64,000 nt of DNA from Microbacterium radiodurans (lineage in GTDB: Bacteria; Actinomycetota; Actinomycetes; Actinomycetales; Microbacteriaceae): the NCBI RefSeq assembly GCF_008710705.1, contig NZ_VYRZ01000004.1, positions 1 through 64,000 on the forward strand, written 5' to 3'. The notes beneath the pieces are model-generated. The model was not told the origin of the DNA. It ran no database searches and saw only the letters and a program-made list of their open reading frames with translations. Made by a program: the position numbers and the translations under genes. Position 1 is the first letter of the stretch, and every line of letters starts with the position of its first letter. Of the stretch, positions 53,914-62,615 are shown piece after piece.

Positions 53914-55272
53914 CTAGAGCGCGAGACGCTCGGAGACGACGGCGGCGAGCTCGTCGGCGACCTCGGCCGCCTCGGACTGGCTCTCGGCCTCGACCATCAC
54001 GCGCACGAGCGGCTCGGTGCCGGATGCCCGCAGCAGCACGCGGCCGGAGTCCCCGAGTCGCGCCTCGGCGGCGGCGACCGCGGCCTGCAGCGGCTCGTCC
54101 GAGGCGACCCGGTCGCGATCGACGTTGCGCACGTTGACGAGCAGCTGCGGGTACACGGTCATCACCGAGGCGAGCTCGGCGGCCGTCTTGCCCTGGCGCG
54201 CCATCTCGGCCACGAGGTGCAGCCCGGTGAGCAGGCCGTCGCCCGTGGTGGCGTAGCGACTCATGATGACGTGCCCGCTCTGCTCGCCGCCCAGACCGAA
54301 CCGGCCCTCGTTCATGCGCTCGAGGACGTACCGGTCGCCCACGGCGGTCTGCTCCACGGCGATGCCGTGATCGGCCATTGCGCGGTGCAGTCCGAGGTTG
54401 CTCATGACGGTCGCCACGAGCGTGTCCTTCGGGAGCCGGCCGCGTTCCTTCATCGCCACCGCGAGGATCGCCATGATCTGGTCGCCGTCGATGACGCGCC
54501 CTTCGGCGTCGACCGCGAGACAGCGGTCCGCGTCGCCGTCGTGGGCGATGCCGATGTCGGCGCCCGTGCGGATGACCTCCGCGGCGATGCGGTCGAGGTG
54601 CGTCGATCCGACACCGTCGTTGATGTTGAGCCCGTCGGGGTCGGCGCCGATGACGGTCACCTTCGCCCCGGCATCCCGGAACGTCTGCGGCGACACCCCG
54701 GAGGCCGCACCATGGGCGCAGTCGAGCACGACGTGCATGCCGTCGAGCGTGTGCGGCAGCGAGGCGAGCAGGTGCACGACGTAGCGGTCCTCGGCGTCGG
54801 AGAAGACCCGGATGCGGCCGACGCCGGCGCCCGTGGGCTGGAGCTTCGGACCGGTGAGCGCGGCCTCGATGCGTCGCTCGACCTCGTCGGGGAGCTTGAC
54901 GCCGCCGCGGGCGAAGATCTTGATGCCGTTGTCGGGCGCGGGATTGTGCGACGCCGACACCATGACGCCGAAGTCGGCGTCGATGTCGCCGATGAGGAAC
55001 GCCGCCGCCGGCGTGGGCAGGACACCCGCGTCGAGCACGTCGACGCCCGAGGATGCCAGACCGGCCGCGACGGCGGCCGAGATGAACTCACCCGACACCC
55101 GCGGATCGCGCGCGACGACTGCGGTCAGCCGCTTGCCGGCCGCCGTCCGCGCCTCGGCGATACGGCCCTGGCCCAGGACGACGGCAGTCGCCTGGGCCAG
55201 GGTGAGTGCGAGTTCGGCGGTGAGGGGGCCATTGGCCAGGCCCCGCACACCGTCCGTACCGAACAGCGCCAT
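53914..55272 (-). CDS. glmM: Phosphoglucosamine mutase
   Basis: A 452-residue enzyme interconverting glucosamine-6- and glucosamine-1-phosphate on the route to UDP-GlcNAc. [11 protein letters not shown] at the start, catalytic phosphoserine Ser108 in VMVSASHNP, the metal loop HDGDADRC and the phosphate-binding [15 protein letters not shown] are all present. It begins six bases after rpsI, continuing the rplM-rpsI-glmM order. Its usual neighbours coaA and glmS are about 26 kb away, behind the polysaccharide block. Confidence 0.97.
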   Translation of the reverse strand: MALFGTDGVRGLANGPLTAELALTLAQATAVVLGQGRIAEARTAAGKRLTAVVARDPRVSGEFISAAVAAGLASSGVDVLDAGVLPTPAAAFLIGDIDADFGVMVSASHNPAPDNGIKIFARGGVKLPDEVERRIEAALTGPKLQPTGAGVGRIRVFSDAEDRYVVHLLASLPHTLDGMHVVLDCAHGAASGVSPQTFRDAGAKVTVIGADPDGLNINDGVGSTHLDRIAAEVIRTGADIGIAHDGDADRCLAVDAEGRVIDGDQIMAILAVAMKERGRLPKDTLVATVMSNLGLHRAMADHGIAVEQTAVGDRYVLERMNEGRFGLGGEQSGHVIMSRYATTGDGLLTGLHLVAEMARQGKTAAELASVMTVYPQLLVNVRNVDRDRVASDEPLQAAVAAAEARLGDSGRVLLRASGTEPLVRVMVEAESQSEAAEVADELAAVVSERLAL

Positions 55273-55278
55273 GAAGCT

Positions 55279-55770
55279 TTAGCGCTTCGAGTACTGAGGA
55301 GCCTTGCGCGCCTTCTTGAGACCGGCCTTCTTGCGCTCCTTGACGCGAGCGTCGCGCGAGAGGAAGCCGGCCTTCTTCAGGGTCGGGCGGTTGTTCTCTT
55401 CGTCGATGCCGTTCAGCGCGCGGGCGATGCCCAGACGCAGCGCACCGGCCTGGCCCGAGGGGCCGCCACCGGAGATGCGGGCGATCACGTCGTACGAGCC
55501 GGCGAGCTCGAGCACGGTGAACGGGTCGTTGATCAGCTGCTGGTGCAGCTTGTTCGGGAAGTAGTCCTCGATCGTGCGGCCGTTGACCGTGATCGTGCCG
55601 GAGCCGGGGACCAGACGCACGCGGGCGATGGCCTGCTTGCGGCGACCCACGGCAGCGCCGGGGACCGAGAGCACCGGACGGGGTGCGGCGGCGGCAGCGG
55701 CCTCCGACGCGGGCGTCTCGGTGGAGTAGTTCTGGGGGGTCTCCTCGAGGGAGTCAGCGATCTTCGCCAT
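55279..55770 (-). CDS. rpsI: 30S ribosomal protein S9
   Basis: A 163-residue protein: an acidic/alanine-rich N-terminal extension of about 35 residues typical of actinobacteria, then [17 protein letters not shown], the conserved [19 protein letters not shown] and the C-terminal [12 protein letters not shown] that reaches the P-site tRNA. It lies 29 bases after rplM and is co-transcribed with it. Confidence 0.98.
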   Translation of the reverse strand: MAKIADSLEETPQNYSTETPASEAAAAAAPRPVLSVPGAAVGRRKQAIARVRLVPGSGTITVNGRTIEDYFPNKLHQQLINDPFTVLELAGSYDVIARISGGGPSGQAGALRLGIARALNGIDEENNRPTLKKAGFLSRDARVKERKKAGLKKARKAPQYSKR

Positions 55771-55799
55771 CAGTGTTTCCTTGCGTGGTTTCGCGGCGC

Positions 55800-56246
55800 T
55801 TACTGGGCGACCTGGTCGAAGGTGTAGGTGGTGGGCTGCTGCGCAGCGTGCGGGTGCTCGGCACCGGCGTAGACCTTGAGCTTCGAGAGCTGCTGGGCGC
55901 CCAGGCTGTTCTTGGGGAGCATGCCGCGGATGGCCTTCTCGACCGCGCGGGCCGGGTTCTTCTCGAGCAGCTCGGCATAGGTCACCGACTTGAGTCCGCC
56001 CGGGTAGCCCGAGTGGCGGTACGCCTTCTTCTTCTGGAGCTTCTGGCCGGTCAGGGCGACCTTGTCGGCGTTGACGACGATGACGAAGTCACCGGTGTCG
56101 ACGTGCGGGGCGAAGGAGGCCTTGTGCTTGCCGCGGAGGAGGACCGCGGCGTGCGAGGCGAGGCGGCCGAGGACGACGTCGGTTGCGTCGATGACCAGCC
56201 ACTCGCGCTGGATCTCGCCAGCCTTGGGGGTGAAAGTGCGCGTCAC
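55800..56246 (-). CDS. rplM: 50S ribosomal protein L13
   Basis: A 148-residue protein: [27 protein letters not shown], then [15 protein letters not shown] and [10 protein letters not shown], all canonical. The GTG start gives the expected N-terminus [19 protein letters not shown]16-TACGCT promoter lies about 140 bases upstream, leaving a long leader that may serve ribosomal-protein feedback; no known L13-leader fold was recognised. Confidence 0.98.
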   Translation of the reverse strand: MTRTFTPKAGEIQREWLVIDATDVVLGRLASHAAVLLRGKHKASFAPHVDTGDFVIVVNADKVALTGQKLQKKKAYRHSGYPGGLKSVTYAELLEKNPARAVEKAIRGMLPKNSLGAQQLSKLKVYAGAEHPHAAQQPTTYTFDQVAQ

Positions 56247-56389
56247 AGTAGTGCTGCTTTCTTGATTCGAACGGAGAAGTTCGTGAATCCCGCTCCGGGG
56301 TGGTTCGCGCGGCGGATGCCGGTCGAACACGCCAGTGGAGGGCTCACGTTCGCGGTGCTGCGCCAGCGGGACGCGGACACCAAAGACAC

Positions 56390-56417
56390 AGCGTACGCTA
56401 TCGGCAGTCGTTATCAA
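56390..56417 (-). promoter_or_regulatory. rplM-rpsI promoter
   Basis: On the minus strand TTGATA (56412-56417) and TACGCT (56390-56395) are 16 bases apart. The -10 lies in the perfect palindrome AGCGTACGCT (56390-56399), which also offers TACGCT to the divergent kinase gene. Confidence 0.5.
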
Positions 56418-56480
56418 AGCCGCGCTCCCTCGGATCCGCCTGCGATCGCCACTTCCGATCCGATTGAAGGGACGCGCGGG

Positions 56481-58154
56481 ATGCCGCTGTTCGAGCTCGA
56501 CCGCACACGTCGCGGACGGGTGCGCGTCTTCACGCGCGCTCAGCTCCCGTTCCTCGTCGGCGCGCTCCTCGTCTTCGCCGCGCTCGCCGTGGGCACCCCC
56601 GTGAGCCTGTCGACACCCCTCGTCGTCGAAGCGGCGATCCTCATCCTCATCGCCTCGGCCGCCGGCGCGCTCCTGCCGTGGGAGAGCGTGGCGGCCGGCT
56701 GGCTGATCCTCGTCGCCGCCGCCGACATCGTCGCCGTCGGTCTCCTGCGCGCCGAGCTGCTGCCGTTGCTGCCGTCTGTCGGCATGCTCGCGATCTTCCC
56801 GATCCTGTGGATCGCGTACGGCTTCCCCCCGGTCGCCTTCCCCGTCGCCGTCGGGGGCGCCGCGTTCATCACCCTGTTCGGCTTCCTCTACCGCGGCTCG
56901 TGGCCGACGACGGCGCTCGACTGGGTCAACGTCGTGACACTCCCGGGCCTCATCCTCGCCATCGCCGTGGTCGTCAACATCGCCGCGCGCAACCTGCGAG
57001 GCAGCCGCGAAGTGGCCGCCGTCGCATCGCTGGCGCGGACGGCGGCGCTGCGCCGCGCCCTCGACGACGAACTCCTCCTGCGGACGATGCTCGACACCGT
57101 CAGCAGCGCCGTCGTCCTCTACGACGCTGAGGGCCGCCTCATGCTGGCCAACGCTCCGGCGGAGCGCCTCGCTCGGGCGATGGGCATCTCACTCGACTCC
57201 CCGCCGCACGCGGGTGTCGCCGTGCTCGCGGCCGACCGGCGCACCCCGATTCCGGCGCGCGAGCAGTTCATCCCCCGCGCCCTCCGCGGCGAGCCGCTGC
57301 GGGGCGAGGTGGAATGGATCGGCCCCCCGGGCTTCCAGCGCGCCGTCGTCGCCGGCGCGGAGCAGGTGCGCCGGCCCGACGGGTCGCTGCTCGGCACCGT
57401 CATCGCCGCGTACGACGTCACCGACATGGCGGACGCCGCGGCGCTGCGCGAAGACTTCCTGCGGACGGTGTCGCACGAACTCCGCACTCCCCTGACGAGC
57501 GTGACCGGCTACCTCGACCTGCTCACCGAGCGTGTCGGCCCGTCCGATCCCGACGCCGCGCGCTATCTCCGCGCGACCGAGCGCAACGTGCTCGTGCTGA
57601 CCGACCGCATCAACGAGCTGCTCGCCGCGTCGGCCGCCGACAGTCCCGTCTCGCGCCGCACGGTCGTCCTCAGCGACGTCGTCGCCTCGGCCGTGCGCGC
57701 GGTCGCCGAGCGCGCCGAGCGGCGCGGCACGTCCATCCAGCAGATCGGCGTCACGCGCGACGAGGTCGTCGTCGACCCGGTGCGCATCCACCAGGTGCTC
57801 GAGGAGCTACTGGTGAACGCGGTGAAATTCAGCCCGCCGTCTTCCGCCGTCGTCGTCGGACAGCGCCTCGACGCCGACCGCATCAGCATCGCCGTCAGCG
57901 ACCCCGGCCCCGGCATCGACCCGGCCGAGCGGGGACGCGTCTTCGACCGCTTCTACCGCACGAGCTTCGCGCGGCAGCAGGCCATCCAGGGCTTCGGCAT
58001 CGGACTGTCGGTCGTCCGAGACGCCGTGCTCGCGCACGGGGGCTCGGTGGTGGTCGACGCGTCCGCGATGGGCGGCACCGCGATGACCGTCGTCCTGCCG
58101 ACGGGCACGGCCGAGCTCCCGGTGCTGGCGACACCGCTCGCGCTCCGGCACTGA
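56481..58154 (+). CDS. Orphan membrane histidine kinase with PAS domain
   Basis: A 557-residue sensor: five to six N-terminal helices (about 20-170), a PAS domain (about 200-315), HisKA with phospho-acceptor His332 in [18 protein letters not shown], and HATPase_c with N-box [13 protein letters not shown] and G-boxes DPGPGID and GFGIGLSVV. The ATG has GAAGGG nine bases upstream. No response regulator is adjacent; a second kinase follows 137 bases later. The signal is unknown; the membrane part has no long outside loop and may sense a membrane state. Confidence 0.92.
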   Translation: MPLFELDRTRRGRVRVFTRAQLPFLVGALLVFAALAVGTPVSLSTPLVVEAAILILIASAAGALLPWESVAAGWLILVAAADIVAVGLLRAELLPLLPSVGMLAIFPILWIAYGFPPVAFPVAVGGAAFITLFGFLYRGSWPTTALDWVNVVTLPGLILAIAVVVNIAARNLRGSREVAAVASLARTAALRRALDDELLLRTMLDTVSSAVVLYDAEGRLMLANAPAERLARAMGISLDSPPHAGVAVLAADRRTPIPAREQFIPRALRGEPLRGEVEWIGPPGFQRAVVAGAEQVRRPDGSLLGTVIAAYDVTDMADAAALREDFLRTVSHELRTPLTSVTGYLDLLTERVGPSDPDAARYLRATERNVLVLTDRINELLAASAADSPVSRRTVVLSDVVASAVRAVAERAERRGTSIQQIGVTRDEVVVDPVRIHQVLEELLVNAVKFSPPSSAVVVGQRLDADRISIAVSDPGPGIDPAERGRVFDRFYRTSFARQQAIQGFGIGLSVVRDAVLAHGGSVVVDASAMGGTAMTVVLPTGTAELPVLATPLALRH

Positions 58155-58291
58155 CGTCCGCGCGGCCACCGACACCGGAAAGCCGGGGCGTGTCGGCGAC
58201 GTGTCAAGGGTCGGCGCCGCCAGAGCTCGACGCGGCACAATATCGCTCACCACCGGGGCTGCCCGAGGCTCCGGCAGATGCCGAGGTGACC

Positions 58292-59392
58292 ATGACGCTG
58301 TCCGCTGCGCCCCCCGACCTGCTCGCCGACGTCGCACCCGCCGACGCCGCGCCACCCGAGGCCGCACCGCCCGCCGCAGCCCCTTCGGTCGATTGGGTCG
58401 CTCAGGTGACCTCGGTCGCGATCGTGTCGCTCGATCCGTCGGGCATCGTCCGCTCCTGGAACGCCGGCGCGACGCGCATCAAGGGGTACACCGCCGCCGA
58501 GGTCGTCGGCACGTCGTTCGAGCGGTTCTACCGTCCCGACGACCGCGTCCGCGGCCTGCCCGCCCGGCTGCTCGCCGCCGCGGCCCGCGACGGCTCGGTC
58601 GAGGACACCGGATGGCGCATCCGCGCCAACGGCTCGACGTTCTGGGCGAACGTGCTCATCACCGCGATGCGCGATCCCCGGGGCGGGCTCACCGGGTTCG
58701 TGAAGATCGTCCGCGATCGCAGCGACGCCAAGCGGCACGATGAGGAGCAGGACGGGTTGCTGCGCACGTTCGCCCACGACCTCCTCTCGCCGATCACGGC
58801 CCTGCGCGGCTACGTCGACCTCCTCGAGGACGAGCAGCCCGAGCCGTCGGAGCTGCTGCAGCGCGTCTCGCGGGTCAGCGATCACCTGATCGCGATGATC
58901 GGCGAGTTCGCGGCGCACGTGAGAGGCGTCGACCCCGAGCCCGACACGGCGACGGATGCCGACATCCGCCCGCTCGTGCAAGAGGCGGCCGAGCTGGTGC
59001 TCCCCGGGGACGTCAACGAGCGCGTGCGGGTGAGCGGGCACGGGCGCGCCGCCCTGGCGACCGACCGTGCGGCTCTGCGCCGCGCCGTCGCGAACGTCGT
59101 GGAGAACGCGGCGAAGTACAGCGAGGACGTCATCGACATCGCCGTCGCCGAGACCGCCGAGGCGACGACGATCACCGTGAGCGACAGCGGCCGCGGCATC
59201 CACCCCTCCGACCTCGACGGGATCTTCGACCCGTTCGAGCGCGGTCGTCGCGCCGATGCCGACGACGGCGGCACGGGACTCGGCCTCGCGAGCGTCCGGG
59301 ATCTCGTCCGTCGCTCGGGCGGCGACGTCGCGATCGACAGCGAGCCCGACCGCGGCACCACGGTCACCCTGCGACTGCCTCCGGGCGGGTAG
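58292..59392 (+). CDS. Orphan cytoplasmic PAS histidine kinase
   Basis: A 366-residue soluble kinase: an alanine/proline-rich start, a PAS domain (about 36-145, with SWNAGATRIKGYTAAEVVG and FVKIVRDRSD), HisKA with His162 in FAHDLLSPITALRGYVDLL, and HATPase_c with NVVENAAKYS and GGTGLGLASV. The PAS resembles those of bacteriophytochrome-associated kinases, possibly binding a cofactor. GAGGTG precedes the ATG. No receiver protein is encoded nearby. Its last 29 bases overlap the convergent HGxVQG-type gene. Confidence 0.9.
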   Translation: MTLSAAPPDLLADVAPADAAPPEAAPPAAAPSVDWVAQVTSVAIVSLDPSGIVRSWNAGATRIKGYTAAEVVGTSFERFYRPDDRVRGLPARLLAAAARDGSVEDTGWRIRANGSTFWANVLITAMRDPRGGLTGFVKIVRDRSDAKRHDEEQDGLLRTFAHDLLSPITALRGYVDLLEDEQPEPSELLQRVSRVSDHLIAMIGEFAAHVRGVDPEPDTATDADIRPLVQEAAELVLPGDVNERVRVSGHGRAALATDRAALRRAVANVVENAAKYSEDVIDIAVAETAEATTITVSDSGRGIHPSDLDGIFDPFERGRRADADDGGTGLGLASVRDLVRRSGGDVAIDSEPDRGTTVTLRLPPGG

Positions 59393-61061
59393 GCGGGACC
59401 GGCGACAGCGTCACGTCGGCCTCGAGCACGACGCGGTCGCCCTCCTGGAAGATGCGGGCGGCCGCCGAGCCGAGCCCCGCCGGCGACGCCGGCGCGAGGG
59501 TGCCGGGAGACTCCACCCGCACGCGCAGCGCGTCCTCGCCCACCCCGGCGACCGCGACCGTCGCGCTTCGCGCCCCGGAATGCTTCACGGCGTTGACGAG
59601 TCCCTCCGTCACGATCGTCACGACCGCGTCCGCGACGTCCGTGCGGGCCAGGCCGGCGCGAGCGGACGGGTCGACGACGCGGGTGATCGACACGGCCGCG
59701 TGCCAGGCGCGCAGCAGCGCGTCGAGCGCGTCGACGGCGCGGGCGGCGATGAGGTCGGCGCTCGGCGGCGCGAGGATGTCGTCGAAGACCGCATCCGTGG
59801 CCCGACGGAAGGCCGCCACCTCCGACGTCGCCGGCGCCCGCTCGTCGACGAGGGCCGCGAACACGACGCACTTGCCCTGCACGCCGCCGTGGAGCAGCTC
59901 GGTCGCACGACGGAACGGCGCTGCGGCCGCCCACTCGTCCGCCGCGCCGTCGGACGCGATGCGTGCGACACCGGCGCTCGCGCGGGACTCCTCGTCCCGC
60001 GCTCGATGCAGCGCGTCGCGGCACAGGCTCACGAGCAGCGCCACGACCGGCACGGCGAGCACGGGCACGAATCCCAGCGAACCGATGTCGGGCAGGAGCG
60101 CGAAGGTGACCCCGAGCATCGCCAGTCCTGCGCCGATCCAGACCGCGCCGAAGACGACCGGGGACACCGCCGACGTCCGTCGTGCGCCGCGCACTCGTCG
60201 GCCCGCGCGCAGCAGCACGCCGGCGAGCGCGTCGACGACGACCGAGGCTCCCAGTCCGGCCGCGGCGACACCCGGGCCGCCGGCCGCCGCGGCGAACGGC
60301 GCGCAGGCGACCGCGTAGAGCGGACCGACCGTCAGCCACGGCGGCGGGACGAGACGCTCCCGCCCGGGAACCCGTTCGGGTCGGCGCGGCACGGGGGTGT
60401 CGGGGGCGGTCCGTCGTCGACGCGAGCGGGCGTCGAGGCGGTGGCTGGCGGCGCGCACCTCGTCGGCGTAGGCGCGCACGGCGTCGAAGTCGGGATCGCC
60501 TTCGAGGAGGTCCTCCCGGCTCGAGCGCAGCCCCGCCACGACCGCGGCGAGGTCGTCGCGCGCCGCGGCGGCGTCGAGTCCGCTGCGCGCACGGGCCGCC
60601 GTCAGACGTGCCGAGGCCTCGTCGAGGCGGCGGGCAGCGCGCTGCCGGGCGCTGTGCCGTGTGGTGATGATCGCGACGATCGAGAACAGGGCGAGGGCGG
60701 TGACGAGGTTCGTGACCCCGCGCGCGATCATCGACCCACCCGTGGGCAGGCCGAACAGCGCTCCACTGATCGCGTCGTTGACGCCGGCGCGGGATGCCGC
60801 CACCACCACGAGCCCGCCGAGGACCAGCGCCGCACGCCCCGCCGCTGAGCGCACCCGGCGCTCGGCGATCGCGACGGGGACGATCACGAGCGCGAGGACG
60901 ACCCAGCCGACGACCGCGACGACGACCCCGCGCAGATAGCCCTCGCCCGAGGGCGCGCCGATCGACGGCACGGAGAAGACCCCGGCGACGATGAGCGACA
61001 CGAGCGCGCTCCACCGCGTATAGAAGGCGCCGCCGACGACGGCGCTCCACCAGACCCTCAT
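59364..61061 (-). CDS. Membrane protein with degenerate histidine-kinase core (HGxVQG type), paralogue
   Basis: A 565-residue protein with the same plan as the gene at 28424-30166: N-terminal helices (about 18-35, 45-67, 77-90, 112-134), a coiled linker ending DFDAVRAYADEVRAASHRL, a second membrane block (about 243-285 and 298-346), LLHGGVQGKCVVFAALVDE with His391, Gly392 and Gln395, and N-box TEGLVNAVKHSGA. The G-box is weaker (GLGSAAARIF) than in its paralogue. Shared motifs show recent common origin, so two copies flank the polymer region. It overlaps the convergent kinase gene by 29 bases. Function unknown. Confidence 0.7.
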   Translation of the reverse strand: MRVWWSAVVGGAFYTRWSALVSLIVAGVFSVPSIGAPSGEGYLRGVVVAVVGWVVLALVIVPVAIAERRVRSAAGRAALVLGGLVVVAASRAGVNDAISGALFGLPTGGSMIARGVTNLVTALALFSIVAIITTRHSARQRAARRLDEASARLTAARARSGLDAAAARDDLAAVVAGLRSSREDLLEGDPDFDAVRAYADEVRAASHRLDARSRRRRTAPDTPVPRRPERVPGRERLVPPPWLTVGPLYAVACAPFAAAAGGPGVAAAGLGASVVVDALAGVLLRAGRRVRGARRTSAVSPVVFGAVWIGAGLAMLGVTFALLPDIGSLGFVPVLAVPVVALLVSLCRDALHRARDEESRASAGVARIASDGAADEWAAAAPFRRATELLHGGVQGKCVVFAALVDERAPATSEVAAFRRATDAVFDDILAPPSADLIAARAVDALDALLRAWHAAVSITRVVDPSARAGLARTDVADAVVTIVTEGLVNAVKHSGARSATVAVAGVGEDALRVRVESPGTLAPASPAGLGSAAARIFQEGDRVVLEADVTLSPVPPTRPEAVAG

Positions 61062-61089
61062 CGTTCGGTGCGCCTTCGGCCGCGGGGCA

Positions 61090-61872
61090 TCACCCGGCGA
61101 GGGCGCCGACGACAGCGAGCCCGAGCCCCGTGACGTTGTACACGACGTGCGCGAGCACCGCCGGCCAGATGCGGCCGGTGAGCAGCACGAGCACGGCGCA
61201 GACAGCCCCGACGAGAGTGAGCGAGAGCAGGGTGTCGGACGACGGCATCCCGCCGATCAGATGCACCGCGACGAACGCGAGAGTGGTGAGGCTCGCCGCC
61301 GCGATGCCGGCGGCGACGTGACCGAACGGGCGACGCAGCAGCGAGTAGAGCGCCACGAGCAGGACGACCCGGAAGAACAGCTCCTCGATCACGGGCGCGA
61401 CGATCCCCGTCGGCAGCGCCTCGAGCAGCCACCACGACACGGGGATGCGGCCGTCGATGAGAAGGATGCCGGGAAAACCCGCCTCGCCCTGGACGGTCTG
61501 CTGGAACCACCCCTGCCCGAGGCGCAGGACGATGCCGAACGCGATGCCGACGAGGAGGTCGGTGGCGCGGAACCGGAACAGCCCGATCGGGCGCGAGCGT
61601 CGCAGCGCGAGCACGACGGGGACCAGCATCCCGAGCCACAGCAGGACGGTGGCGGCCGCGCCGGCCCAGGGAGCGGTGGGCAGGGCGGCGACGACGGCGT
61701 AGCCGGCGAGGATCCCGAGGCCGAGGCTGAGCACCGACCAGGCGAGGAGCATCTCGCGCCAGCCGCGCACCGTCGACCCGCCGAGCCGCCAGTCGGTGCG
61801 TCGACGGCGGCCGCGGCCGCGGGACTCGCTCGGGACGACCGCCTCGCTCGCCTCGCTAGGGTGAGTGTGCAC
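61090..61872 (-). CDS. CPBP family intramembrane metalloprotease
   Basis: A 260-residue membrane protein with about seven helices and the CAAX/CPBP motifs: Glu163-Glu164-x3-Arg168 (IEELFFR), Phe200-x3-His204 and His242-x3-Asn246. Members cleave prenylated or membrane-embedded substrates and in bacteria are linked to bacteriocin self-immunity or protein sorting; the target here is unknown. GTG start; 28 bases separate it from the HGxVQG-type gene downstream, so they may form one unit. Confidence 0.9.
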   Translation of the reverse strand: MHTHPSEASEAVVPSESRGRGRRRRTDWRLGGSTVRGWREMLLAWSVLSLGLGILAGYAVVAALPTAPWAGAAATVLLWLGMLVPVVLALRRSRPIGLFRFRATDLLVGIAFGIVLRLGQGWFQQTVQGEAGFPGILLIDGRIPVSWWLLEALPTGIVAPVIEELFFRVVLLVALYSLLRRPFGHVAAGIAAASLTTLAFVAVHLIGGMPSSDTLLSLTLVGAVCAVLVLLTGRIWPAVLAHVVYNVTGLGLAVVGALAG

Positions 61873-61898
61873 GCGCCCACAGTACCCGGGAGGTCCCC

Positions 61899-62537
61899 GT
61901 GCTCGAGATCCTCACCGTCTGCACCGGGAACATCTGCCGGTCTCCGCTGGCAGCCGCCCTCCTGTCGACGCGCCTCGCCGGACGCGGCGTCACCGTGCGA
62001 AGCGCCGGAACGCGGGGAATGGCCGACCACCCCATGACGGCCGAGACGCGACGACTCGCCGACGGCCTCGGCGTGCCGGGCGTCGTCTCCGACGCGCACC
62101 GGGCCCGCTTCCTGACCGAGGCGCACCTGGGCTCCCCCGACCTGATCCTCGCGATGTCGCGCGAGCACCGCCGCGCGGTCGCCGAGCTCGCCCCCGCGCG
62201 CGCCCGCTCGGTGTTCACGGTGCGGGAGTTCGCCCGACTCGCCGCGTCGATCCCTGACGCCGCTCTCGCGCAGGCCGCCGACGCCGCCGCTCCCGCCGAC
62301 CGGCCCGCGGCCGGCGGCGAGAGCGCCGCGACCGCGCGGCTGCGCGGCCTCCTCGGCGCGCTCGCCGGTCAGCGCGGACTCGTGCTGCCCCCGGCGGATC
62401 CGGCGGACGACGACGTCATCGACCCGTATCGGCGGTCGTGGACGACGTACGAGCTCGCCGCCTCCCAGCTCACGCCCGCGATCGATCAGGTGGTCCGCGT
62501 CGTGGGATGGGCCGCGCCGGTCCGTGTCGCGCCGTGA
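61899..62537 (+). CDS. Low-molecular-weight protein tyrosine phosphatase
   Basis: A 212-residue phosphatase: the P-loop CTGNICRSP carries Cys8 and Arg14 and the general-acid aspartate lies in VIDPYRRS. It is about 50 residues longer than usual because of an alanine-rich insert (about 120-165) before the acid loop. Next to a Wzc-type kinase, it is expected to dephosphorylate that kinase, as Wzb does for Wzc. GGGAGG lies five bases before the GTG start. Confidence 0.92.
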   Translation: MLEILTVCTGNICRSPLAAALLSTRLAGRGVTVRSAGTRGMADHPMTAETRRLADGLGVPGVVSDAHRARFLTEAHLGSPDLILAMSREHRRAVAELAPARARSVFTVREFARLAASIPDAALAQAADAAAPADRPAAGGESAATARLRGLLGALAGQRGLVLPPADPADDDVIDPYRRSWTTYELAASQLTPAIDQVVRVVGWAAPVRVAP

Positions 62538-62615
62538 CTCAGCCCGGAAACACGGCTGTGGCAGACTGATCGGAGATCCCCCGCCGCCGTCTCGGCGCAT
62601 GCACCGAAGGGCAGC

